Shown: positions 19,904-30,969 of the stretch, in pieces | Layout of the letters: each line of letters starts with the position of its first letter | Position numbering within the stretch: the stretch's first letter is position 1 | Source: Mrakia gelida | Lineage: Eukaryota; Basidiomycota; Tremellomycetes; Cystofilobasidiales; Mrakiaceae | DNA: 64,000 bases | Assembly: GCA_024345305.1 (NCBI GenBank) | Contig: BRON01000002.1 | Location: 1,674,001 to 1,738,000, forward strand | Direction of reading: 5' to 3' | Notes under the pieces: model-generated | What the model saw: only the letters and a program-made list of their open reading frames with translations | What the model was told of the DNA's origin: nothing | Database searches by the model: none | Made by a program: the position numbers and the translations under genes

Positions 19904-22900
19904 TCAAGCAGAAGCAGCAACCTCGACCTTCTCAACCAACCCCTCCCCGAGTCGAGCAGCCTCAGCGACGATTCCCTTCTCGTTCAGTCGAACCATTTGA
20001 CTCTGGAAGATGAAACCAACCAAACGACGTCAGTGCGTGCTCGAGGACGAAAGAAGGAGCGAAAGAGAGAAAGCACGCACCTTCGAATCTCCCTCGAGAG
20101 CGAACGGCCGACTCGAGAACCCAAGCTGAACCTTGAAGTTCCTCGGCTCTTGCAGACTGGGGTTCCAGATCCCAGCGATGACGGATCCACCGAGAGGGTC
20201 ATGGAACAGGATGAAGGATTCGCCGTAGATTCGCTGTGACGAACGAAGCGGGAGGTCAGCGAACGCGAACGACGGGTTCGTTCGAGATGCGACGACGAGA
20301 AAACGAAGAACGGGACGACTCACCTCGAGATCCTTGAAGTACTGCCTAGCAGGATCGAAGTCGATCCTAAGATCCTTTCCGTAGACGGAGTTGGAAGCCT
20401 GGATGGAAGCGACGTTCTTGTACTTGGATGTCCAACGAGCTTGATCGGGGGAGACGGCTTGAGAGAGACGAGGGAGGATGGAAGGGTCGAGGTGGAGGAG
20501 GAAGGAGTAGTCCGTGAGGGGGGTTTTGAAGAGGTGCTGTGTCGTCGAGAAAGGAAGGGAAAGCGAGGGTGAAAGAAAGGGTCAGCGATGAGGTTTGGAA
20601 AGGAGAAAGGGAGAACGAAACGAGACGCGTCAAACTCACCTCAACCTTCAACTCCCCACTCCTCTCGTTCTCCTCCAAGTACCTCAACGTCGCCTTCGCC
20701 ACCTGCCCAATCCTCATCGCGATCACCCTACTAGGCTTCCTCGCTCCGAACACCCTCCCGCTCACGTCCTCCTCCGTCCCAACGAACAAAGCCCCTTGAC
20801 TGACGTTCGGATCCGCCGCTCTCATCTTCTTGAAGCTCTCCATCGCCTGTACTCTCCTCTCCTTCGGGAACACCACCGTCTTCCCCACCTCGACGCCAGC
20901 AACGGAGTACAGCGGCACCAGCAACGGGCTCGTCTTCCACTTCCATCGTCCGAGGAGAGCGATGACCCTGGCGAATCCCGTCGAGTGCGAAGCGGGAGGG
21001 AGGTGGGTCGAAGGCGTGAGGTAGACCGACGCGCAGATGAGTTCGATGAGTTCCGCTGGGACGTGGGTGGCGAGCATGTGGGAGGAGAACCATCGTTTGA
21101 CGAGTCGAACGGTGGTAGAGAAGGAAGGGTAGAGGTGGTGAACGGCTGAGATGGCGGAGTGGTGACGAGGGAGATGGGTGAATCGAACGAGGTGGAGATC
21201 CAGAGCTTGCTGAGCCGCTCGACGAAGGTTGGGTTTCGTGGTCTTCTTGTCGGCGATGGTTCGATCGAGGAGGGTCTTCTCCCTGTCGTGGTGGATCCGA
21301 AGTCGGAAAGCGAAGCCTGAGGGGACGAAGATCTCGAGGGAGCAGTTGTCCTCGATCAACCCTGCTGAGTCCGATCCGTCGAGGACGTCGTCCATCGCGA
21401 CCGAGACGACGGACCCCTTGACCTTGTCCCTGAAGGAGCGAGCGATCTTCTCGAAGAAGGCGAGCTTGATCTTCTGGATGGCGGCGAGCTCGTCGGGCCA
21501 TCGTCCGGAGGATTCGAACTGGACGACAACGTCGAGGGCTTCGACGAACTTGAGGCAGTCGGGGGTGAGGGAGAATCGATCGACGTCGATGGCGACGGGA
21601 GGGAAGACGGAGGTGTATCGAAGTCCTTCGGCGACGGGGAAGACGTTGAGGAGCGAGAGAGGGAGGTCCTCCATTCCTTTGAGGGTCTTGACGAGCTCGG
21701 CGAAAGCAGCCATGGCAGGACGGAATCCCTCGACCTTGGATCCTTCCTCGGTAGCGACGAGGTTGACGGCCGACGTAGGAAGTCGAACGAAGGGGATGTA
21801 GCCTGTCGAAGACTCGGTTCCGATGGCGGACTCCTCAAGACCGAAGTGTCGAAGAAGGATGTGTCGAACGGATCGTCCGACGATGAAGCTTCGATCCTCC
21901 GTCGACTGTCCCACCTCCCAGACCACACTCTCAAGGATCCTTCCATCCTTGAACCTCCTTAGCTCAGACTTCTCTCCCCAGAAGTCACGGAACTCGGCTG
22001 ATCCTGAGACGTCCTCGGCGGAGGGACCGTGGTCGACGAGACGAGTGCACTCGGTTGGGTCGAGGATGACTCCGAGTTCGACGATGTAAGATTCCTCGGA
22101 GGGCGAGGGACGAGGGGAACCGATGGGCCAGGATTGCGTAGGGGAGGTGCAAGAGGAGGGTTGCTGGACGACGACGATCTTGGCTCGGGTGTTGAGAGCT
22201 CGACGGACGACGGTGGAGAGGGAGTTGATGAGGTGCTGGAGTCGAGAGGGTTGGTCGAGTCGGGCGAGAGGAGGTTGGAGGAGAGGTTTGGCAGTCGAGA
22301 GGTCGATCCTGAGAAGAAGAACAGAGGAGAAGGAACGTCAGTGACGATCGAGCGAAGAACGAAGAGAGAGAAAGTCGACGCGTCGAGAAGAGACTCACCT
22401 GAAAACCAAATCGAACCTCACCACCCCACTCTTCAAATCCCTCAAGAACACACCCTCGAACACATCCTCCCCTTCTCCCTCTCCCTCCTCGCTATCCAAC
22501 ATCACCAGCGTCGTCTTCGCCTCCTGCATCATCAACTGCAGCACTCCCTGCTCGACTCCAGCGAGGAGGTTGACGCTCCCAGTCGGCTCGACGAACACGG
22601 CTCCTCCAGCAGTCGTGAACTCCTCCTGAGGGATCTTCTTCGCATCTCCGGCGGAGGCGAGGGTGTTCTTCATGAAGACGGCGGTTCCGAAGAAATCGTG
22701 CTTCGCGAAGAAATCGAGCGCTCCTCGGAAGACCTGGTAGCTCGACATTCCCTTGCCCAACCTCTTGCCCCCCTCGACCTTCCCGAGTCCTCCTCCTCCA
22801 AAGACGAGGTATCCGAGAACCATCTCACTCCAGGTGGACCAGCCGCCGGTGGTGGTGGGCCAGGGAAGAGAAGTTCCGAAGCCTCGTTGAGATCCCCAGA

Positions 22901-24432
22901 GCTGGAGGAGGAGAGACGCGTCCTTGAAGGCTGGGAGAGCGAGGGAGAGGTTGTGGAGGTAGAGAAGGTGAGAGGCGTAAAGGGTGTCGGAGAGGAGGGT
23001 GGTGTTGTAGAGAGGAGTAGGAGGAGGAGGAGCGGAGGTGGTGGTAGGCGGTCGGAGGGAGTTTCGAGCGGGAGAGAGTTTGGTAGCCGCGAAGAGAGAG
23101 GAAGGGATGGTAGGTCGGAGGGTGATGGTAAGGTTGAGTTTGGAGAAGTCCGAGGCGGATTTGTCTGCCAAACGAAAACCGAGCAAAGAGACGCGTCAGT
23201 GTGGGTTCGCGGCGAGGGACGGGAAAACGAGAACGCGACGCGTCAACTGACCCTGCTTCGACCTCAACACCAACACTGGCCTCCACTCGCTCTCTCCCTC
23301 GACAGCCCAATCAACACTTCCAAGCCCGAGCTTCTCCATCCCCTTCTTGAGAGCCTCTCCAACAACGGCCAACCAGTAGACCCTCTTGTAGAAGTACCTC
23401 CCGTTCAAGAAGTCCTTCTCCTGGAAGCCTTCCTCGTCCATCATCAACGCCATCTCCACCGTCCCACTCTTCCCACCCTTCTTTCCTCCTTCCTTTCCCT
23501 TCCCTTTGCCCTTAGCAGCAGAGTGCGAGCAGGTTTCGAGAGCCCAATCTCCGACGATCTGAACCTCCTTGGGAGGGAGGAAAGTCATGAGCCATTTGGC
23601 GTCGTCGGGAGGCCCAGGAGATGGGTAGGGCAGGTTTGGGTACTGGGAGAGGGATAGTCGAGGAGTGGTGGGTTGGAGGGTTGGGAGGGAGAGCAGGAAG
23701 GGTCGGAGGAGTTGAAGGGTCGAAAGGAGGGGAGTGAGAGGAGCCGGGGTTGGGTGAGAGGAGGCGGAGAGAGGTCGGATGGCGGGGAGGAGGAGCGAGA
23801 GTTGGAGGGAGAAGAGAGAGGATTTGAAGAGAGTTGATCCGGATTTGAGGGCTGGACGAATGTAACGAGGTGTTGTTAGCAACATGTATACCAAGAGATG
23901 ACGAGAGACGGAGGTCGAGAGAACGAAGGGAAAGTTGAAGCTCACTCTGCATTTCCTCGTTGGTAGGAGCCTGGTACAACGAGCTTCCCTTCTTGGTCTC
24001 GTAGGTCCTAGCGACAACAGGCTCGTCCTCATCGTCTCCTCCATCAGATTCCATAGCGTCGTCGAAATCGTCGTCGTCCTCAGCAGCTTCCGAACCAGAT
24101 TCTCCCTCGTCTTGAGCTCCTCCCATGTCGTCGTCCGCTGAGTCTCCCGAGTCCTCCTCGTCTTCCTTTCCTACAGCTCCAGCGATGAGATCGTCTCCAT
24201 CGTCACTGATGAAGTCGTCGTCGTCCGAGACAGCTGCCACGGCAGAAGGAGCAGAACGCTGAACCTGAAGGGAGGGAGGGGAGGAAGGAGACGAAGGTCA
24301 GCTCTCGTCTTGAGCTTCTTGGAGCTCGCCTGGCCTGCAAAGCTTCTTGCGAACATATTTGACTGCATGAGTACGTACCTTGTTTGATTTCTCGCCTGAC
24401 TGAGTATTCTGGGACTTTCTTTTAGTGGACAT
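19904..24432 (-). CDS. UTP22: U3 snoRNP protein Utp22 (Nrap)
   Basis: Utp22/Nrap is a large nucleolar component of the small-subunit processome, needed for 18S rRNA maturation. ATG at 24432 starts MSTKRKSQNTQSGEKSNK. The next exon is very acidic (SDDDDFISDDGDDL and onwards), then SSLYQAPTNEEMQ. Later exons carry YPSPGPPDDAKWLMTFLPP, VQIVGDWALETCS, GFQEKDFLNGRYFYKRVYWL, then GFGTSLPWPTTTGGWSTWSE, LDFFAKHDFFGTAVFMKN and VFVEPTGSVNLLAGV. They continue with YSVAGVEVGKTVVFPKE, HMLATHVPAELIELI and, in the last exon, a segment ending EGLVEKVEVAASA. These are Nrap-domain blocks in the expected order. Stop TGA is at 19904-19906. The estimated length of well over 1,100 residues fits. It is divergent from the PPR gene across 164 bases. 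Confidence 0.9.
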
Positions 24433-24596
24433 GGTGAGGGTTGGGGAGCTGGAGGAGGGGAGGGCGAGCTCTGTCGAGAAACTTCGAATCGAAATTCGAC
24501 GAGGAGGACCTTGAAGCTCACCGTCTCCCTTACCTCACCCATCACTCGACAAAAACCCTCCCCTTCCTTCTCTTCCCTCTTTCTCGGTTCTCTCGG
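24433..24596. promoter_or_regulatory. Short divergent promoter UTP22 / PPR gene
   Basis: Only 164 bases lie between the starts. The central part reads CTTCGAATCGAAATTCG, with TTCGAA and related half-sites that resemble scattered heat-shock-type GAA/TTC units, though not in perfect register. Confidence 0.55.
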
Positions 24597-27500
24597 ATGC
24601 TACGACGTCCAGCCTCGAGAAGCCCGTCGTTGGCGAAAGCCTCGTCGTCGTCCTTCCTCCTCTCCTCCTCCACCTCGGTCGCTCGTCGTCTGCTCTCGAC
24701 TTCTCCTCCCCTTCTCCTTCGAGGAAGAGTCAAGCCCGAGAGGGAGATGTTCCCAAAACGAGACAGGGTCCATCCTCTCACAGTGAGGCAGATAGAGTGA
24801 GTCCGAATACATATACTGGCGAGAGGTGGCAAGTCGAACGAGGAGAGCGAGAGAAGGGAGGAGAAGGAAACGAGTCGAGCTGACCTTTCGTCCTTCCTTC
24901 CTTCGCTCTCTTCCTTTTTCAGGGACAAGCAGATCACTGAGCAGCTCACTGAGGAAGCTGGAGGGAAATGGAAGGATAAGCTCACCTATGGAATCACTCG
25001 GCAAACGGAATATTTCACCAGGGAAGCTATGAGGATGGATCGAGAAAAGGCCACCGAGGTCAGCTCGCTCGCGCCGTCCATCCGTTCTTTTTCTTCCTTT
25101 CCCCCCCCACTGACCCCTCAACTCCTCGAACGTCTACCTTTCCAGGCCATCTTAAAAGATCTCCCTCCCTTAACGGAGAACGACATCGACGACTTCTACG
25201 TCAACCTCATGGCATCCGGAAACGAACTCTCCAACCTCCCCTCCCTCGCTTCTCCAAATCGAACAGCAGCCTCCATGGAGGAGCAGAGGAAGTTCATCCT
25301 CCAGCACGAGTCCAAGGAGGAGGAGATCAAGAGGTTACAGAAGGAGGGGAACGTCAGACTCATCCAGGAGAGCGTCAAGGCGAGGCAGCAGCTGCTGCTT
25401 GAGGCTCATTCCGTTCAGCCTCAGCAGAGGTTCAACGACTCGAGAGGAAGGATCGGATCGGGAGAGGTACTCGAGCAAGAGATGGAGACGATCGGAGTAC
25501 AGCAACAGTCGAGCAGGGAGGATCAGACGAGGAGGCTGGAGATCAACGAGAAGGGAGAGGTCGTGGACCAGGAGGAGGACTCGGGTCGATTCTCGTCGTC
25601 TTTCTCATCGTCGCCGTTCGAGGATTCCGTTCGACCACCTCCTCACCAGCTTTCGGAAACTGCACCACCCACATCATCGCAATCCCAGGCCTCGAAACCC
25701 TCTCCCTCCCCTCGGACGACGAGCGAACCCTCCTCGACCCAATCCTTCGAGGAACGCTACCCTCACGCGACTCGGCTTTCCACATCCTCCCTCCCTCCCT
25801 CCTCCACTACTACCACCGCTGAGGAGTCTACCAGCACCGATTCGAAACCCCCTACCCCCTCCTCAAGCTCCGAAACCGACGCCGGGCGAAGCCTCGTCGC
25901 GTCGCGTCCAACCCCAACGACCACTCCTTCCTCGCCGCCTCAACACGTCTCCTCCTCCTCCTCCTCCTCCTCGATAGCAACCACCTCAAATCCTATCAAC
26001 ACCTTCCTTTCACTTCCACCATCCTCCGACCTCATCGCCCACCGTCCCTCAACCCTCACTCAAATCGACCTCCCACCCCACCGCCTCCCCGCCGCCGCTT
26101 CCTTCATCCCACCCCCCACCCCTCTCCTCCTCTCCCTCGAGCAAGCCATCCTAGCAGCCGAAGCCTCCCGAGTCATCTCCTCCGCAGACCACTACGCCTC
26201 CCCCGACTACCTCACCCTCCCACCTCTCGACCCGATCCTCCACGGTCCTCCCTCCCCCATCCAACCTCACGCGTCCTTCCTCAAAGGACCCGTCAAAGCC
26301 AAAGCCAACGCTACCACCTTCCCTGGCGAACCTCACTCGGCTTACTCCCCCGGGGAGCTCTTAACGTTCAAACCCAAGAGCGGCGAAGGCGACAACCCCG
26401 ACGAGGTCCGCTACCCTACTCCTCTGCCTACGGACGTCAAGAAGAGGTTGACGAAGGAGGAGGGAGCGTTCGTGAAACCGATGGTTCTTCCTCTCGGACT
26501 GATGACGAACGGGGAGTGGAAGAGCGTGGTGTACAAGACGCTGGTGGAGCCGGATCGGTTGCAGCTGGAGAGGAAGGAGAAGGAGAAGGCGTACGGGTGG
26601 GGAAGGAGTCTTGAGTATAGGGAGAAGGAGGAGAAGAAAAACGAGATAAAGAGGAAGGAGAGGGAGGAGGCGAATAAGAGGTTGGGGAGGCTGCCGAGGA
26701 GGAATAAGGAGGAGCAGGCGAGGAGTTTGGAGAAGGCTGGGTATGCGTTGCTGGCGGCGAAGGGGTTGGAGTTGATGGTGGTGAGTCGGTTTGCTTCTTT
26801 TTTGGAGTCAGTGGGTTGGGCTATGTGCTGGAGTGGGTGGAAGAAGAGGAGGAGGGTGAGGAAGGAGCGAGAAGGAAACGAGAGCTGACTTGAGTTTCGC
26901 GTTTCGCGCTTCGTTTCTTCGTGCTGCAGAGATCCGGAGCGAAGCCTGAGAAGGAGTGGTTCCTCGATATCCTGAAGGTGCTTTCAGAGTCTGGAGACGT
27001 GAATGGAGTTCAGATGGTCATCACTCAGTCGGAGGAAGGTGAGTTTTCTTCGTTCGAATCTCGTCGCGTCTCGAACGAAAACGAAACCTGACGCGCGTCT
27101 CTCTTCTTCAGCTGGCTACCCCGCCAACTATGCCACCTACACCCATCTCGTCCTCGCCCACCTCGGAAACAACGACCTCCACGGAGCCGTTGCCGCCCTC
27201 CACAACCTCGAATCCCGCTCCCTCTACCCCCTCGAAACAACCTACCGAGCTCTCATCCAACCCCTCGTCCACTCCGAAATCGACGCCCACCGAGCAACAG
27301 GTTGGGATCTCTTCGCCCACATGCGACTCGTCGCTCATCCCATCCCTTCCAAGGAAACCTACGACATGATCATCGGATCCTGCTCGAACGTGATGCTCCC
27401 CGAACCGGAACGAGCTCTCGACCTCTGGACGGAAATGACCATCGACAACAAAATCCCTCCCGACGTCCACTCCTTCAACTCCATCATCCGCGCCGTCGGA

Positions 27501-29441
27501 GCCTCGAGGAAGTTCTACCTCGAGAGTTTCAAACTCATGAGGCAGATGCTGGACTTCTACCACACCTCGGTCCCCGATTCGGCTCAGCGAGCGATGTACA
27601 CCCCCAACCGAGCGACGTTCGAGGCGTTGCTCGTGGGAGCGAAGAAGAACGGAGATATCGCTAGGACGAGGTGGATCTTGACGGAGATGATCAGGTTCTC
27701 GAACCATCCGGGAATGAGAGACGATGGAGCGGACATCTCCCCGAGGGCGGCGACGATGGTCGACATCTTCCAGGCTTACAGTGCGGCGAAAGCCAACATC
27801 AAGAAGGGAGATCTCAACTTCGCGAAGCAGGTGGAGGCGAAGAAGGAGACGTTGAGGGTCGAGGAAGGACAGCGATCAGTGGAGGGTGGGAGTAACGAGG
27901 CTGTCGAGGTGATGGAGGAGGAGGAGGATTCGAACGTCGAGGAGGTGACGGTCGAGGTCGGAGGAGCTTGGGAGGACGGAGGAGAGGAGGACTTCACTGG
28001 AGAGGAAGACTGGACCGTCATCGACTCGGAGACCCTTCAGGACGCTCTGGATCTGGGTCGAGTCCCTTCGGAAGCCGAGTCAGCAGAAGAGGCAGCTTGG
28101 GACTCGTTCGACGCGTCCGACTACACCCCTCCTCCTCCTCTCCCTCCTTCACACGAGCCCTCTCCCTCCTCTTCCACCTCCGCCAGCACCAACTTCACCG
28201 ACATCCCAGGACCCGAATTCACCCCTCCTCAACAACAACCACAAGGAAACGTCCAGAACTCTCCCATCCCTCAATCCCAAAACGAAATCCTCCACGAAGC
28301 TCGTCGACTCCTCTCCCACGCTAGCGACGACTCCGCCATCTTCCTCGCCAACCCGAAACAACGAACCCCTTCCGGAAACCTCCCCTCCCTCCGCCACGTC
28401 CTCATCAACACCCAAGTCCTCAACGCCTTCCTCCAGGTCCAGTACGAGCACTCGGACAACTTCGCCGAGAAGGTCGCCGCGTTCGAGACCATCTTCGAGG
28501 AGTACGGCGTCAGGAGGGACGCGAGGAGTTACGCGGATGTGATCAGTATGATGAGGTACACCGTAGGGAAGATGGAGAGGGAGAAAGCGGCGGAGGAGTG
28601 CTTCAGGATTTGGCAGGATTGGGAGAGGTTCGAGAAGGAGGGGAACGAGTATCTGGAGAGGATCAAGGAGCAGAAGGGGAAGGATGTGGAGTTTGTGATG
28701 AGGAAGAGGATGGGATTGGAGCCGAGGATGGTAGAGAAGATCTGGGTGACGGCGATCTCGATTATGGCTCTGTGAGTACCCTCTGCCTTCTTTCTCGTTC
28801 GAACTCGACGCGTCTTCGTCGCGTTCGCTTCCGCTGACTCTTCCTTCCTTTCCTCGAATCTCAGCTCCGGTCAACTTTCCATCGGACTCTCGATGCTCAA
28901 ACGTTTCGCAGCCCTCTACCCTCCCGCCCTCATCATCAAAGCCATCCTCCCCCCCTTACCCTCCCAAGCTCTCATCCGTCTCTTCGCTCGCTCCTCGCAC
29001 CGACCCGACCCCCTCCCTCCACACATCCTCTTCCCCGACATCCGAGATCTCCACTCCGCCTTCTCCCTCCTCCAACAAGCCACTCCCCTAGCCTACATCA
29101 AGTGGATCACCTCCTCCTACGCCGAAGCCATCCACCACCACCGTCACCGAAAACTCTCGGATCCCAACACCCTCGAGGGTCGCACGCGATCCAAGGAGAA
29201 GAAGCTCAACAGGGAGCTGAAGAAGACCAGCTGGGAGGTGTACGAGAAGAAACACCCTGATGCGGACGATAGGGATCTGCCTGGAAGGAGTGGGAGGAAG
29301 AGCTTTAGCGATATGGAGAGGGGAGGAGGGTTCGGGAGGAAACCGAAGGATTTGAAGATGGGGGTGACGGAGGCGAAGATCTTTAGGGTTTGGGGTCAGG
29401 ATGTGTTGGATAGGTATCTGAGGGCGAAGAGGCAGTTCTAG
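24597..29441 (+). CDS. Mitochondrial PPR-repeat protein
   Basis: ATG at 24597 starts MLRRPASRSPSLAKASSSSF with further Arg/Ser, a strong mitochondrial presequence. The N-terminal exons give ERDRVHPL-type charged helices and LTEENDIDDFYVNLMASGN. A long Ser/Thr/Pro linker follows (about 25600-26300). From about 26930 come helical-hairpin repeats: WFLDILKVLSESGDVNGVQM, YPANYATYTHLVLAHLGNND, YPLETTYRALIQPLV, SKETYDMIIGSCSNVM, PPDVHSFNSIIRAVG and TPNRATFEALLVGAKKNGD, which fit the PPR consensus (V-TYN-LI---). After an acidic linker come more helices (RDARSYADVISMMRYTVG) and a basic C-terminus ending AKRQF with TAG at 29439-29441. Such proteins act in mitochondrial mRNA stability or translation. 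The exact orthologue is not clear. The estimated size is about 1,300-1,400 residues. Confidence 0.8.
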
Positions 29442-29706
29442 ATGTAGATCTCTGTTTCGCTCGCGTTCGTTTTTGTTGTGTTTTCGTTTCGTTCGTTGTT
29501 TCTTTGCTTTTCGTTTGCTCTTTTCTTTGGTTACATCCCTGCACTGCACACCCCCCTCACCTTACCACCACATTGCATGCCTGCTTCTTCCGGCTCACTG
29601 ATGTCCCTCGAGAGCCGAATCGAAGAGCAAAGAAGACGCGAGTCTGATCTGACTCGTCTCGTCGCTCGTCCTCAACAAACGAACTCCAGTCTCTCCAAAT
29701 GAGTTC
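29442..29706. other. Convergent 3' region PPR / IMP1
   Basis: 265 bases with a T-rich part (29460-29530) form the 3' flanks of convergent genes. No extra feature was seen. Confidence 0.4.
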
Positions 29707-30550
29707 CTAATGCTCTTCTATATCACTCAACCACCTCAGTGTATTACGAAAGCGAGTTTGGGTAGGCCAGACCTGCAACGAACCCAAACGAGGAGGACGA
29801 AGGCGAAAAGTCAGCCCTCTCGAATCGAGCTCACACTTCCTTCCCTTCTCGAAGAAACGTCTCACTCACCCTCCCCTCGACCCTCGCGAGCAGCAACGCC
29901 AACGGCACCGGACCATAATCCCTCGAATCCGTCGAATTACTCAAATTATCCCCCTGCAACCACACGTGCCCCGGCGGAACTCTTAGATAATCTCCTCCTC
30001 CCCAAGCCCCTCCTCCATGAACCTCCTCCCCTCCCCACCCCCCTACTTCCTTCGCGTGCGCCCTAGCCAACCCACTCCTCGGCGGTCTCAGATTCCCAGG
30101 ATTCACCTCCACCGTATCTCCTCCCATCGCAATGATCCTCTTGCCGACAGTGCGTTCAGGGAGCAAGGGGTGAGCAGCGATGACCAGATCTCCTCGTCCG
30201 AAAGGATGGATGAGTCCGAGTCCTTTGTGGGCGTCCGAGGGGAAGAAGTACGGCAGGCGGTTGTAGATTATCCAGTCCCCCTCTGGGGCGAGAGTGGGGA
30301 GCATGGATTCCCCTTTGCATTCTTGGATGAAGCCTATGCGGTCGGTGAGGAGGTGGAGGAGACAGGCGACCTGAGCGAAGGGAAGGAGAGGTGAGCTTGG
30401 GTTTTTGTTTCGTTTGAGCGAAGGAGAGAGAGAGATCGGGAGGGAGCTCACCTGAACTGTTATGACGGAGGCTTTGGTTACTGCGCGTATGGGGTAGGGT
30501 ATGTCGATGTTTGCTAAACGCGAGAGGAGGCGGTAGGAGGGGGAGGACAT
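29707..30550 (-). CDS. Mitochondrial inner membrane peptidase Imp1-like (S26 family)
   Basis: This is a signal-peptidase-type Ser/Lys protease on the outer face of the inner mitochondrial membrane that removes sorting peptides. ATG at 30550 gives MSSPSYRLLSRLANIDIPYP. After the first intron the frame shows VACLLHLLTDRIGFIQEC, then GESMLPTLAPEGDWI with the catalytic Ser, then VGKRIIAMGGDTVEV with the catalytic Lys. A Gly-rich loop follows (about 30000-30040), then VPPGHVWLQGDNLSNSTDSR, the S26 box, and DYGPVPLALLLARVEGR. The last exon gives VWPTQTRFRN, matching the 'GRVWP' ending of Imp1 proteins, with TAG at 29707-29709. The size is about 210-220 residues. Imp1 and Imp2 cannot be separated with certainty from sequence alone; Imp1 is favoured by the C-terminus. 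Confidence 0.85.
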
Positions 30551-30969
30551 GGCGAAGGAGGGAGGGAGAGGAGGGAAGGACGTCGTTGGAGGTCAACTTC
30601 GAGAGTGAGCTTTCGTTTCGGTTCTTCCCGAGCGATTTTGGTGCTTTTTTGGGGCTCACGAAAATCTTCGCGCGATGCATCAGAATCCTCTCCGGTCAGA
30701 TCTGCAAGTTGCTGATTTTTCTCTGCAGTCAAAGCCTTCCACACCGGGCGAGTTCGAGCGAGCTCACTTGCTCTCGTTCTTCCGCTCCCTTCTTCGTTTC
30801 GAGAGAACAAAAAGTCCGAGCTGCAATAGCAAAGCGAAAACAAAACGAACAAGAAACGAAACCAACTATGTATGAGCTACCAGAGATAAACGTCAACCAA
30901 GATAACGGAAGTCCATCGCGTGTCCAGCACGACCAAACCACTCCCTCGCTCCTTCTCGTCGTCTCGCGA
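30551..30969. other. Intergenic region IMP1 / F-box WD40
   Basis: This is the promoter of IMP1 and the 3' flank of the F-box gene, both on the minus strand. The A-rich part near 30830-30860 probably holds poly(A) signals. No gene was seen. Confidence 0.45.

Noticed and set aside
22029..23657. Long plus-strand ORF (542 codons) antisense to UTP22
   Set aside because: It is rich in Arg, Glu, Ser and Gly with no domain, and it covers UTP22 exons and introns that carry clear Nrap motifs on the other strand. It is a codon-bias shadow.
24480..24500. Heat-shock-type element in the UTP22/PPR promoter
   Set aside because: GAA and TTC units are present but not in the strict 5-base register of a functional element.
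25399..25977. Second-frame ORFs inside the PPR gene
   Set aside because: They overlap an exon whose main frame continues with the helical PPR protein; the products are Arg/Pro-rich noise.
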